Shown one piece after another: positions 8,953-17,673 of a stretch of 64,000 nucleotides of DNA; the stretch's first letter is position 1; each line of letters starts with the position of its first letter. Position numbers and translations under genes: made by a program. This stretch comes from Sphingomonas kaistensis (GTDB lineage: Bacteria; Pseudomonadota; Alphaproteobacteria; Sphingomonadales; Sphingomonadaceae), in assembly GCF_011927725.1 (NCBI RefSeq), contig NZ_JAATJC010000001.1, forward strand, positions 372,001 to 436,000, written 5' to 3'. Below the pieces are notes generated by a model. It searched no databases. It was not told where the DNA came from and saw only the letters and a list, made by a program, of their open reading frames with translations.

Positions 8953-10448
8953 CGCCGGCCGAGCTTCGCCACCTCGTAGAGATAATCGACGTAGAGCATC
9001 GCCGCCTCGTCGATCCCCGCCACCTTAGGATTGGCCGAGCGGATCAGGAACCATTCGTTGGGCGCATGGGCGCCGTTGCCGCGGCCGATCCCGAATTGCC
9101 CGGTCGGCAGGTTGAGCGGCGCGCCGTTGAACACCACCCCCGGCCAGCTGCCGGCGTTGCGCGGGGTCAGCGTGTAGGCGATGCCGGCCCGCTCGAAGAC
9201 CTTTTTCTGGGCCTGGATGAACGGGCTGTTCTCGTCGGTCTGGTTGGGACCATAGCCGCCGCTCACCACCACCTTGACGTCGTCGAACCCGCGCTTGGCG
9301 AGGTGGGCCCTGAGCTTGGTCTCGACCTCCTGCCGGGTCATGTCGGGCACCAGCCGGAATTCGAGCTTGGCCTCGGCCCGGCCCGGCAGGACGGTCTTGC
9401 CGCCGACGCCGGTGTAGCCGCTGACCAGGCCCTGGATGTTGACCGTCGGCTGGCCAAGGAAGCGTTCGGAGCTGGTCTGGTAATCCTCGTCGCCGATCCA
9501 CTTGCCGATGCCCAGCGTGCGCTTGACCTCCGCCTCGTTGGTCGCCGCCACCCGCTGCGCGATCAATTCCTTCTGGCGCGCGGTAAGCGGCTTCACATTG
9601 TCCCTGAACCCGTCGATCGCCGGGGTGTGGCCGTCGTCGGCGACGAGGCTGTCGAGCGCCTTCACCAGCCGCCAGGCCGGGCTTTCGATCCGCGCATGAT
9701 TGCTCGAATGGACGTCGAGTTTGGGATATTTGTCGCTGGTCTCGCCGCCGACGATCAGCTGGAATTCGACCGCGCCCTTGGCGCCCAGCGTGATCCCCGC
9801 CTGCCCGTTGCTGTCCTGCGTCGTGGTCGGGATGAATACGCCGACGGTCTTCTTCAGCGCGGCGGCGACCTCGGGATCGGCGACCACCGCCGGGAAGTTG
9901 GGTGACGCGATCTCCTCCTCGCCCTCGGCCACCAGCACCAGGTTGACCGGCAGCTTGCGGCCGCTCGCCTTCAAGGCCTGCAGCGCCGCCAGGAAGGCCA
10001 TTTGCGGCCCCTTCTGGTTGACCGCCCCGCGGCCCATGATCACCTGCCCCTCGCCCGGCCGGTCGACCAGCCGCCCCTCCAGCGGCGGGCTCGACCATTC
10101 GGCGGGATCGAACTGCTTCACGTCGTACATGAAGTAGATGCCGAGCGTGACCGGAGCGCCCGCGTCCAGCGTCGCGAACACGCCCGGAACGCCGCCCGAC
10201 GGCACCACCCGCGCCTTCTGGAAGCCGGCGTCCAGCGCCAGCCGCCGCATATAGTCGGCACCCTCGGCGACGTTGCGCTTTTCCGCGGCGATGGTCGGCA
10301 GCGCGATCCACGCCTGCAGCGCCTTGACCGTGGTGTCGTGGCGGCTGGCCACCACCTTGGCGAGGTCGGCCCGGTTCGGGGTCTGCGCCGTCGCCCCTGT
10401 CGCGATCAGGGCGGTGCTCACGGCAAGGCTGGTCAAGGTCAGGCGCAT
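8949..10448 (-). CDS. exported M20-family metallopeptidase-like protein
   Basis: 499 aa with a Sec signal (MRLTLTSLAVSTALIATGATAQ). The M20 layout is clear: N-terminal catalytic part, inserted dimerisation domain, then the end of the catalytic part with GNGAHAPNEW. Two usual metal ligands differ. The HYDV motif reads FMYDV (His to Met), and the GRGAxDxKG motif reads GRGAVNQKG (Asp to Asn). The EGEEEI pair and the last His are kept. It may be an atypical enzyme or may have lost dimetal catalysis. ATG 10448 is preferred because it has GGGGG at good spacing; another ATG lies 6 bases upstream. Confidence 0.88.
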   Translation of the reverse strand: MRLTLTSLAVSTALIATGATAQTPNRADLAKVVASRHDTTVKALQAWIALPTIAAEKRNVAEGADYMRRLALDAGFQKARVVPSGGVPGVFATLDAGAPVTLGIYFMYDVKQFDPAEWSSPPLEGRLVDRPGEGQVIMGRGAVNQKGPQMAFLAALQALKASGRKLPVNLVLVAEGEEEIASPNFPAVVADPEVAAALKKTVGVFIPTTTQDSNGQAGITLGAKGAVEFQLIVGGETSDKYPKLDVHSSNHARIESPAWRLVKALDSLVADDGHTPAIDGFRDNVKPLTARQKELIAQRVAATNEAEVKRTLGIGKWIGDEDYQTSSERFLGQPTVNIQGLVSGYTGVGGKTVLPGRAEAKLEFRLVPDMTRQEVETKLRAHLAKRGFDDVKVVVSGGYGPNQTDENSPFIQAQKKVFERAGIAYTLTPRNAGSWPGVVFNGAPLNLPTGQFGIGRGNGAHAPNEWFLIRSANPKVAGIDEAAMLYVDYLYEVAKLGRR

Positions 10449-10517
10449 CGTCATTCCCCCGGTTTGGTTTGGCGGGAGACTGGCGCGGCCGCGCTTCCTC
10501 GTCCAGAGCCTAAGCCC

Positions 10518-10973
10518 ATGCGCTACTTCCTCGATTGCGAATTCGACGGCTTCGGCGGGGCCTTGCTCAGCCTGGCGCTGGTCCCCGACGACGACAGCGA
10601 GGAATATTATGCGATCGTCGAGCACGAACGCCCCTGCATCGACTGGGTCGAGCGCCACGTCATCCCCTATCTCGACACCGTGCCACTGGCGCTGAAGGCG
10701 GCGCCGCAACCCGCTGCCGACGTCGCCCGCGAACTGTCGCGCTGGCTGAGCCCGTTCGAGGAAGTCGAGATCGTCGCCGACTGGCCCGACGACATCGCCT
10801 ATTTCTGCAAGGCGCTGATGACCGGCAACGGCCAAATGGTGACGGTGCCGCCGCTGACCTTCCGGCTAATGAACCTCGCCGGCTTCTCCACCGCCCGCAA
10901 CAGCGCGGTTCCCCACAATGCTCTCCACGACGCCCGCGCGCTGCGCGACCATGTGGTGAACCGCGGCTACTAA
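10518..10973 (+). CDS. DEDDh 3'-5' exonuclease-like protein
   Basis: 151 aa, a compact RNase H-fold exonuclease of the DnaQ/RNase T type. The expected acidic residues are present: D6 and E8 in LDCEFDG, a middle Asp in VADWPDD (about 88-92), and H133/D138 in HNALHDAR. The protein is a single domain, so it acts on its own or with partners; the substrate (DNA or RNA ends) is not evident. It starts about 70 bases from the divergent M20 gene, and PdeM follows on the same strand. The 3'-5' exonuclease assignment rests on these motifs only. Confidence 0.8.
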   Translation: MRYFLDCEFDGFGGALLSLALVPDDDSEEYYAIVEHERPCIDWVERHVIPYLDTVPLALKAAPQPAADVARELSRWLSPFEEVEIVADWPDDIAYFCKALMTGNGQMVTVPPLTFRLMNLAGFSTARNSAVPHNALHDARALRDHVVNRGY

Positions 10974-11015
10974 GTCGTTGCCACGGAATCAGGAGTCGGG
11001 CTAAGCGGCCCCACG

Positions 11016-11678
11016 ATGGTTCCCCTTTCGTTCGCCGGACACGAATTCCTCGCCGATCCCCAGGGTGCCCTGTGGTGGCCGGAACGGCGCGCCCTGCTGG
11101 TCGCCGACCTCCACCTCGAGAAAGCGAGCTGGTACGCCAAGCTCGGGCAGTTCCTGCCGCCCTACGACAGCCAGGCGACGCTGGCCGCGCTGACCGAGGT
11201 GGTCGACCGCACCGGTGTCGAGAGGCTCTACTGCCTCGGCGACAGCTTCCACGACAAGTTCGGCTGCGACCGCCTGCCCGAAGCGGCGCGCGCCATGCTG
11301 CTTGCGCTGACCGCCCGGCTCGACTGGACCTGGATCCTCGGCAACCACGACCCTGGCTTCGCCGACCATTGCGGCGGCACGCTGAGGGAGGAGGTCGAGG
11401 TCGACGGCCTGATCCTCCGCCACGAAGCCGACATCCGCGATCCCCGCCCGGAGCTGTCGGGCCATTACCATCCCAAGCTTCGGCTGCAGGTACGCGGCCG
11501 GCGGGTCAGCCGCCGCTGCTTCGTCGCCAGCGGTGCCAAGCTGATCCTCCCCGCGTTCGGTGCGCTGACCGGCGGGCTCGATGCCGGCCACAAGGAAATT
11601 TTGCGCAAGGTCGGGTCGCCGGCCGCCGCGTTGGTCCCGGTCAAGGACCGCCTGCTGAAGTTCCCGCTCGCCGCCTAG
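11016..11678 (+). CDS. pdeM: ligase-associated endonuclease PdeM
   Basis: A 220-aa calcineurin-like metallophosphoesterase of the PdeM family, encoded with the ligase-associated helicase and exonuclease elsewhere. Metal-binding motifs are visible: DLHLEK near residue 30, LGDSFHDKFG, GNHDPG, and a late GHYHPK. The family is reported to have DNA nuclease activity and is inferred to act in a DNA damage response. Its last four bases overlap the 3' end of the convergent pabB gene. It lies about 2.4 kb from the helicase, with three unrelated genes between. Confidence 0.88.
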   Translation: MVPLSFAGHEFLADPQGALWWPERRALLVADLHLEKASWYAKLGQFLPPYDSQATLAALTEVVDRTGVERLYCLGDSFHDKFGCDRLPEAARAMLLALTARLDWTWILGNHDPGFADHCGGTLREEVEVDGLILRHEADIRDPRPELSGHYHPKLRLQVRGRRVSRRCFVASGAKLILPAFGALTGGLDAGHKEILRKVGSPAAALVPVKDRLLKFPLAA

Positions 11679-13396
11679 TCGACCAGCCGCGCCTTCACCA
11701 GGCCGCGCAGGATATTGCCGACCAGGAACCCGCCCTCGAGGTCGGCGCGGACGAGATCGCCCTCCACCGCTGCGCCCTCGGCGATCAGCTTGTCGCGAAG
11801 GATTCCCGGGATCAGCCCGCGGGCGAGCGGCGGCGTCACCAGAATTCCGTCGTCGCGCGTGACGAACAAGGAGGTGAAGCTTCCTTCGGTCAGGCGTCCG
11901 TCGGGATCGGCGAAGATCACCTCGTCCGCGCCGCTCTGGATCCGCGCCTGGTCGTAGAAAGCGCGATCGGTGGTCTTGAACCGCAGCCGGTAATCATCGG
12001 GCGCGACCGGCAACGGCACGATCTTGATCCGCGCCGGCTCGGTCCGCACCCGCGGTATCGCCCGAACCTCCACCGCCATCACCCCCGTCGGCGACAGGAG
12101 GAGGCGGGCAGTGGCGGGCGCGCGGCGGCCAAAGGTCGCGGCCTGGAGCTCGTTGCGGGCCGCGTGGCGGTTGAACTGGAACTGCAACGCCTCCGCCGAG
12201 GCCCCCAGCCGATCGAGGTGGCGGTCAAGCTCGATCACGCCTTCACCGGGATCGAAGCGCATGGTCTCGATCAGGTCGATCGCCGGGCGGTCACGCGTCA
12301 CGAAGGCTCCCTTGTTGTTGCATTCGGACCATTCATCGTCCGCAACCGAATCGACCACAAGCCCGGAACCGAGGCCAAGTGTCGCCTGCTGCACATTTTG
12401 TGCAATCTCGAGGGTCCGGATCAGGACGTTGAACGCGGCGTCACCCCCCGGCTCGATCCATCCGGCCGAGCCGCAATAGGCGCCGCGCGGGTGCGGTTCG
12501 AGCGCCCGCAGCGCCTTCATCGCCGCGACCTTGGGCGCCCCGGTCACCGATCCGCAGGGAAAAATGGTGCGCAGCACGTCGACCGCGTCGAGCCCGGGCC
12601 GGAGCCGCGCGGTCACCCGGCTGACCATCTGGGTGACGGTCGGGTAGCGCTCGATCGCGAACAGCTCGGGGACCGTCACGCTCCCCGGCTCCGCCACCCG
12701 CGCCAGGTCGTTGCGGAGGAGATCGACGATCATCAGGTTCTCGGCGCGGTTCTTGGGATCGGCCGTCAGTGCCTTTGCCGGGGCATCGGGCGCGGCGGTG
12801 CCCTTCATCGGCTTGGCCTCGATCACCCCGCCGCGCAGTGTGAAGAACTGCTCGGGGCTGAGGCTCAGCAGCCAGCCGTCCGGATGGCGGATCATCGCCC
12901 CCCACCCCATCCGCGACGCCTCCCGCATGCGCGCATAGAGCGCTGCCGGATCGCCCTCGAACGGCACCCGGTTGGGGAAGGTCAGATTGACCTGGTAATA
13001 GTCGCCAGCGCGAAGCTGCTCGTGGACCGTTTCGACTGCGCCGAGATAATCGCGGCGGTCGACCAGCGGCTCGGGAGCGCCGTTCCAGCCGCTCGCCGGA
13101 TTGGGCAGCACAGCGTCGGCGGCGACCGTCTCGAAGCCGTCGAACAATCCGAACCACAGCAACGGCCCGTCACCCTGCCGCGCCGCGCCCGCAAGCGCCG
13201 GGTCCAGCGCATAGCCTGCCTCATAGGCGAGGAAGCCGGCCGCGTGACGTTCGCTTCGCACCGCCGCCTGCAACGCGTCGAGCGCGGGCAGCACCTCCTC
13301 CATCCGCTCGGCCCGAACCTCGCCCACCGGCCGCCGGTACAGCCGCGCGGGGTCACCCGACCGGGCATCGTCGAACAGGAGAAACGGCGCATCCAC
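11675..13396 (-). CDS. pabB: aminodeoxychorismate synthase component I fused to aminodeoxychorismate lyase
   Basis: A 573-aa PabB-PabC fusion making p-aminobenzoate for folate. Residues up to about 360 are the chorismate-binding domain: KPMKGT, ENLMIVDLLRNDL, and the CGSVTGAPK and GAYCGSAGW signatures. The last 200 residues are a class IV aminotransferase-like lyase with SPTGV, EVIFADPDGRLTEGSF and GLIPGILRDKL. Fusing both steps in one chain is common in this bacterial group. The glutamine amidotransferase PabA is not next to it. It overlaps pdeM by four bases at the 3' ends and is divergent from the M19 peptidase gene. Confidence 0.93.
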   Translation of the reverse strand: MDAPFLLFDDARSGDPARLYRRPVGEVRAERMEEVLPALDALQAAVRSERHAAGFLAYEAGYALDPALAGAARQGDGPLLWFGLFDGFETVAADAVLPNPASGWNGAPEPLVDRRDYLGAVETVHEQLRAGDYYQVNLTFPNRVPFEGDPAALYARMREASRMGWGAMIRHPDGWLLSLSPEQFFTLRGGVIEAKPMKGTAAPDAPAKALTADPKNRAENLMIVDLLRNDLARVAEPGSVTVPELFAIERYPTVTQMVSRVTARLRPGLDAVDVLRTIFPCGSVTGAPKVAAMKALRALEPHPRGAYCGSAGWIEPGGDAAFNVLIRTLEIAQNVQQATLGLGSGLVVDSVADDEWSECNNKGAFVTRDRPAIDLIETMRFDPGEGVIELDRHLDRLGASAEALQFQFNRHAARNELQAATFGRRAPATARLLLSPTGVMAVEVRAIPRVRTEPARIKIVPLPVAPDDYRLRFKTTDRAFYDQARIQSGADEVIFADPDGRLTEGSFTSLFVTRDDGILVTPPLARGLIPGILRDKLIAEGAAVEGDLVRADLEGGFLVGNILRGLVKARLVD

Positions 13397-13442
13397 AGAT
13401 CAGGCCATTGCAAGCGGCGCCCCGGTTCGTAAAGCTAGGCTT

Positions 13443-14723
13443 ATGCGATCCATGCTCCTCCTGCTCGCCGCGGCGAGCCTGCTCCCGGTGTCCGCCATGG
13501 CCCAGACCTCCCCGACCAACCCGCCGATCGATCCCAAGGTCAGCCAGCGGATCGACCGGATTCTCAAGCGGACCCCGCTGATCGACGGCCACAACGACCT
13601 TCCGTGGGCGCTTCGCGGCGACTTCGGAAGCAAGGTCGAAGGGCTGCAAAGCGGCACCGACAGCTGGAAGCCGCCGCTGATGACCGACATGGCGCGCTTG
13701 AAGGCCGGCCGGGTCGGCGGTCAGTTCTGGTCGGTCTATATCGACGGCACCACGCTCGGCGACGAAGCGATCCGGGTCACGCTGGAACAGATCGACACCG
13801 CCCACCGCATCATCGACGCCTACCCCGACACCCTCCGCTTCGCCCGCAGCGCCGACGAGATGGAGGCAGCGCACAAGGCGGGCCGGGTCGGCTCGATGCT
13901 GGGGATCGAGGGCGGGCGCCAGATCGGCGGCTCGATGGCGGCGCTGCGGCGCTTCTACGACCTTGGCGCGCGCTACATGACCCTGACCCACAACCAAACC
14001 ACCGAATGGGCCGATGCCGGCACCGACGAGCCCAAATATGACGGCCTGTCGCCATTCGGGGTCGAAGTGGTGAAGGAGATGAATCGCCTCGGCATGATGG
14101 TGGACTTGAGCCACGTCGCGCCTGCGACCATGCGCGATGCGATTGCGGCGTCCCAGGCCCCGGTGATCTTCTCCCACTCCAGCGCGGCGGGCGTGAACCC
14201 CCATCCGCGCAACGTCCCCGACGACGTGCTGCGCCTGATGCCGGCCAATGGCGGCGTGGTGATGGTGACGTGGGTGCCGAGCTTCCTCAGCCCCGCCCAG
14301 TGGAAGTGGGACGGCGAACAGGCCGCCGAGGAAGCGCGGGTGAAGACCTACAACCGCGCCAACGCCGCCGCCGTCACCAAGGCGATGGAAGCCTGGGTCG
14401 CCGCCAATCCGCGCCCGGTGGTCGGGATCAAGGAAGTCGCCGACCATATCGATTATGTCGCCAGGGTCGCCGGCCATGACCATGTCGGGATCGGCGGCGA
14501 CCTCGACGGCATTCCGCGCACGCCGGTCGGGCTGGAAGGCGTCGAAGCCTATCCGCGCCTGTTCGCCGAACTGATCCGCCGCGGCTGGTCGGACGCCAAC
14601 CTCGCCAAGCTGGCCGGCGGCAATGTCCTTCGCGCGCTGCGCGGGGCGGAGGCGACCGCCGCCAGGATGAAGGACGTGCCGCCCTCGATGGCGACGCTTA
14701 ACCCGCCCAAGCCCGCCAACTAG
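13443..14723 (+). CDS. membrane dipeptidase (M19, renal dipeptidase family), exported
   Basis: 426 aa with a Sec signal (MRSMLLLLAAASLLPVSAMAQ). M19 zinc-binding features are present: DGHNDLPW near residue 43, GIEGGRQIGGS, LTHNQTTEWAD, VDLSHV, FSHSSAAG and VGIGGDLDG. Such enzymes hydrolyse dipeptides, including D-amino-acid-containing ones, in the periplasm. The S9 peptidase gene starts 12 bases after its stop, so the two probably form an operon for peptide breakdown with the MBL gene behind them. Confidence 0.93.
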   Translation: MRSMLLLLAAASLLPVSAMAQTSPTNPPIDPKVSQRIDRILKRTPLIDGHNDLPWALRGDFGSKVEGLQSGTDSWKPPLMTDMARLKAGRVGGQFWSVYIDGTTLGDEAIRVTLEQIDTAHRIIDAYPDTLRFARSADEMEAAHKAGRVGSMLGIEGGRQIGGSMAALRRFYDLGARYMTLTHNQTTEWADAGTDEPKYDGLSPFGVEVVKEMNRLGMMVDLSHVAPATMRDAIAASQAPVIFSHSSAAGVNPHPRNVPDDVLRLMPANGGVVMVTWVPSFLSPAQWKWDGEQAAEEARVKTYNRANAAAVTKAMEAWVAANPRPVVGIKEVADHIDYVARVAGHDHVGIGGDLDGIPRTPVGLEGVEAYPRLFAELIRRGWSDANLAKLAGGNVLRALRGAEATAARMKDVPPSMATLNPPKPAN

Positions 14724-14735
14724 GAGCCCGAACCC

Positions 14736-16658
14736 ATGCTGACCCGCGTCTCGCTGGCCCTTGCCGCTTTTGTCTCGAGCTCGGCCTTTGCGCAGACGCC
14801 TGCGCCCAAGCCCGCCGCGCTGACCGTCCAGGCGGTGCCCCCGGTCCCGGCCGAACTCGCCGCCCGCACGCGCCCCTACATGGAGCTGCGCAGCGCCGGC
14901 TTCGCCGGCTGGAACGCGCGCGACCGCTCGATGTTGATCCGTACCCGCTTCGCCAACGTCCCCCAGCTCCACCGCGTCGCGGGCCCGCTGATGGACCGTC
15001 AGCAGATCACCTTCGAGCCCGAGCCGGTCGGCGGCAGCTGGGCCCCGTCGGGCGACGTGCTGGTGACGCAGATGGACCGCGGCGGCGCCGAATTCTTCCA
15101 GCTCTACCGGCTCGACGGCGGCCGGCTGACGCTGCTGACCGACGGCAAGAGCCGCAACAGCTCGGGCGCGTGGAGCAAGGACGGCAAGCTACTCGCCTAC
15201 AGCTCGACCCGCCGCAACGGCGCCGACACTGACCTGTACGTGATGGACCCGCGCGATCCCAAGACCGACCGGCTGGTCGCCGAGGTGAAGGGCGGCGGAT
15301 GGGGCGTCGCCGCCTTCGCGCCCGGCAATGCCAAGGCGCTGGTGCTCAATTATCAGCAGGTCACGAACAGCGACCCCTATCTCCTCGACCTCGCCACCCA
15401 GCAGCTGACCCCACTCGGCGACCTCAAGAAGGACATTGCCTTCGGTGGCGCCGAATTCGCCCCCGATGGTGCCTTGTGGGTGCTGTCGGACGAGGACAGC
15501 GACGTCCAGCGCCTCGGGCGGATGGATACCGCGACCGGCAAGTTCACGCCCGTCGCCAACGCCGGCCGGTGGGACATCGACAGCTTCGACCTGTCCGACG
15601 ACGGTCGCACTATCGCCTATTTCACCAACGAGGCCGGAATCAGCCGCCTCTACCTCTTCGACGTGGCCAGCGGCCGATCGCGGCAGGTGACCACGCTTCC
15701 GGTCGGAGTCGCCGGCGGCCTCGAATGGTCGCCGTGGGGCGAGCTCGGCTTCACCTTCAATTCGGCGCAGGGCACTGCCGACGCCTGGTCGCTCAATCCC
15801 CAGACGGGCAAGCTCACCCGCTGGACCCAGAGCGAAACCGGCGGGCTCGATTTCTCGCGCAATCCGTCGGCCCAGCTGATCGAGGTGAAGAGCTTCGACG
15901 GTGAGCGCGTGTCGGGCTTCCTTTATCGCCCCGACCCCGCCAAATTCCCCGGCAAGCGCCCGGTGGTGGTCGACATCCACGGCGGTCCCGAGGGGCAGGA
16001 GCGCCCGGGCTTCATGGGGCGCGACAATTACCTCATCAACGAGCTGGGGATCGCGGTCTTCCTCCCCAACGTCCGCGGCTCGACCGGCTTCGGCAAGCGC
16101 TTCGTCAGCCTCGACAACGGGCCGTTCAAGCGGGAGGATTCGGTCAAGGACATCGGCGCCTTCCTGACCGCGCTCAAGGCCGATCCGGCGATCGACGCGG
16201 CCCGCATGGCGGTGACCGGCGGCAGCTATGGCGGCTACATGTGCTATGCGAGCGCGATCCGCTACGCCGCCGACTTCAAGGGCGCGCTGTGCAACGTCGC
16301 CATCTCCGACTTCGTCACCTTCCTTGAAGGCACGCAAAGCTACCGCCGCGACCTTCGCCGCGTCGAATATGGCGACGAGCGCGATCCCAAGCAGCGCGCC
16401 AAGCTCTTGGAAATCAGCCCGCTGCGCCGGATCGGCGAGATCAAGGCGCCGATGTTCGTGGTGCAGGGCGCCAACGATCCCCGCGTGCCCAAGTCGGAGG
16501 CCGACCAGGTCGTCGCGGCCCTGAATGCCCGTCCCGGCGCCGCGCCGACGTGGTACATGGTCGGCGAGAACGAGGGCCACGGCTTCGGCAAGAAGGAGAA
16601 CCAGGACTATCTGTTCTGGTCGACCCTGCAATTCTGGCAGCAGACGCTGCTCAAGTAA
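14736..16658 (+). CDS. S9 family prolyl oligopeptidase-like peptidase, exported
   Basis: 640 aa with a signal peptide (MLTRVSLALAAFVSSSAFAQ). Residues about 80-370 form a WD40/beta-propeller-like part with repeated SxDGKxxAY-type strands. The C-terminal alpha/beta hydrolase has the nucleophile motif GGSYGGYM, the acid in QGANDPRVP and the His in ENEGHGFGK. It belongs to the acylaminoacyl-peptidase/DPP branch, which cleaves oligopeptides in the periplasm. It lies in the same operon as the M19 dipeptidase; the next gene starts 8 bases after the stop. Confidence 0.93.
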   Translation: MLTRVSLALAAFVSSSAFAQTPAPKPAALTVQAVPPVPAELAARTRPYMELRSAGFAGWNARDRSMLIRTRFANVPQLHRVAGPLMDRQQITFEPEPVGGSWAPSGDVLVTQMDRGGAEFFQLYRLDGGRLTLLTDGKSRNSSGAWSKDGKLLAYSSTRRNGADTDLYVMDPRDPKTDRLVAEVKGGGWGVAAFAPGNAKALVLNYQQVTNSDPYLLDLATQQLTPLGDLKKDIAFGGAEFAPDGALWVLSDEDSDVQRLGRMDTATGKFTPVANAGRWDIDSFDLSDDGRTIAYFTNEAGISRLYLFDVASGRSRQVTTLPVGVAGGLEWSPWGELGFTFNSAQGTADAWSLNPQTGKLTRWTQSETGGLDFSRNPSAQLIEVKSFDGERVSGFLYRPDPAKFPGKRPVVVDIHGGPEGQERPGFMGRDNYLINELGIAVFLPNVRGSTGFGKRFVSLDNGPFKREDSVKDIGAFLTALKADPAIDAARMAVTGGSYGGYMCYASAIRYAADFKGALCNVAISDFVTFLEGTQSYRRDLRRVEYGDERDPKQRAKLLEISPLRRIGEIKAPMFVVQGANDPRVPKSEADQVVAALNARPGAAPTWYMVGENEGHGFGKKENQDYLFWSTLQFWQQTLLK

Positions 16659-16666
16659 GGAGTTTC

Positions 16667-17332
16667 GTGAGCGTCCAAGACAATCCGCCGCTGAAGGCGA
16701 TGGTGATCCCGGTCACCCCGCTTCAGCAGAACTGCACCCTCCTGTGGTGCACCGCGACGAACAAGGCGGCGTTGTGCGATCCGGGCGGCGATCTGCCCAA
16801 GATCCGTTCGGCCATCGCCCAGGCGGGGGTGACGGTGGAGAAGATCATCCTGACCCACGGCCACATCGATCATTGCGGCCAGGCCGGTCAGCTGGCGGCG
16901 GAACTGGGCGTGCCGATCGAGGGCCCGCACCTCGACGACCTGTTCTGGATCGCCCGGCTGGCCGACGACGGCGCGGCCTATGGCATCGACGCCTCGCCGT
17001 TCGAACCCAATCGCTGGCTTACCGATGGCGAGCAGGTCACGGTCGGCGACCTTGTGCTCGACGTCTACCAGACCCCCGGGCACACGCCGGGCCACGTCAT
17101 CTTCCACCATCCGCCCTCCAAGCTGGCGCTGGTCGGCGACGTGCTGTTCGCAGGCTCGATCGGGCGGACCGACTTTCCGCTGTCCGATCACCAGGCCCTG
17201 CTCGATTCGGTCAGGAACAAGCTGTGGCCGCTCGGGAACGAGACGGTGTTCATCCCCGGCCACGGCCCGGCCAGCAGCTTCGAGCGCGAGCGGGCAAGCA
17301 ACCCCTTCGTCGGAGACAAGGTGCTGGCCTGA
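16667..17332 (+). CDS. MBL-fold metallo-hydrolase (glyoxalase II-like)
   Basis: 221 aa, cytoplasmic. Its metallo-beta-lactamase motif is THGHIDHCG, followed by PGHTPGHV and a metal-bridging Asp in VGDVLFAGSIG, and it ends with PGHGP. This matches the short YcbL-like hydroxyacylglutathione hydrolase-type proteins. GTG 16667 is preceded by AAGGAG and lies 8 bases after the S9 peptidase stop, which points to one transcript. The substrate is unproven; thioester hydrolysis is the family expectation. Confidence 0.9.
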   Translation: MSVQDNPPLKAMVIPVTPLQQNCTLLWCTATNKAALCDPGGDLPKIRSAIAQAGVTVEKIILTHGHIDHCGQAGQLAAELGVPIEGPHLDDLFWIARLADDGAAYGIDASPFEPNRWLTDGEQVTVGDLVLDVYQTPGHTPGHVIFHHPPSKLALVGDVLFAGSIGRTDFPLSDHQALLDSVRNKLWPLGNETVFIPGHGPASSFERERASNPFVGDKVLA

Positions 17333-17403
17333 GCCGCCTGCCCTTGCTTCCGCGCCCCGTTCCGCTATAGGCCGCCCGTTCGCGACGATCCTTGTCGCCG
17401 CCT

Positions 17404-17450
17404 CGGGGTTCGCCCCGGTGAGCCGGCAAAGGGGCGTCGCCTTCTTTTTT
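17404..17450 (+). promoter_or_regulatory. structured leader upstream of rpmF
   Basis: In the 147 bases between the MBL gene and rpmF, CGGGGTTCGCCCCG forms a perfect 5-bp hairpin with a TTCG loop at 17404-17417. A run CTTCTTTTTT follows at 17441-17450, 30 bases before the L32 start. This could be a terminator or attenuator in the ribosomal-protein leader, but the hairpin is not directly joined to the T-run. Confidence 0.35.
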
Positions 17451-17479
17451 GACCGCAACAGCTTAGAACAGGTGCCGCA

Positions 17480-17659
17480 ATGGCCGTCCCCAAGAGAAAG
17501 ACCTCGCCCTCGAAGCGCAACATGCGCCGCAGCCATCACGCGCTGACCCCGGCGAGCTTCCAGGAATGCCCGAACTGCGGCGAGCTCAAGCTCCCGCACA
17601 ATCTGTGCCAGGCCTGCGGCCATTATAACGGCCGCGAGATCGTCTCGACCGAGGCCTGA
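17480..17659 (+). CDS. rpmF: 50S ribosomal protein L32
   Basis: 59 aa, the typical L32 length. It begins [20 protein letters not shown] and has the zinc-ribbon pairs CPNCGE and [10 protein letters not shown]32 is a small component of the large ribosomal subunit. The gene sits directly upstream of plsX, a placement conserved in many bacteria that links ribosome production to phospholipid and fatty acid synthesis. ATG 17480 follows AACAGGTG. Confidence 0.97.
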   Translation: MAVPKRKTSPSKRNMRRSHHALTPASFQECPNCGELKLPHNLCQACGHYNGREIVSTEA

Positions 17660-17673
17660 AGAGCGTCGCTGAC

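Noticed and set aside
10535..13432. 965-aa plus-strand open frame
   Set aside because: Runs across the DEDDh exonuclease, pdeM and pabB genes in the wrong frame, and its composition is Arg/Pro/His-rich.
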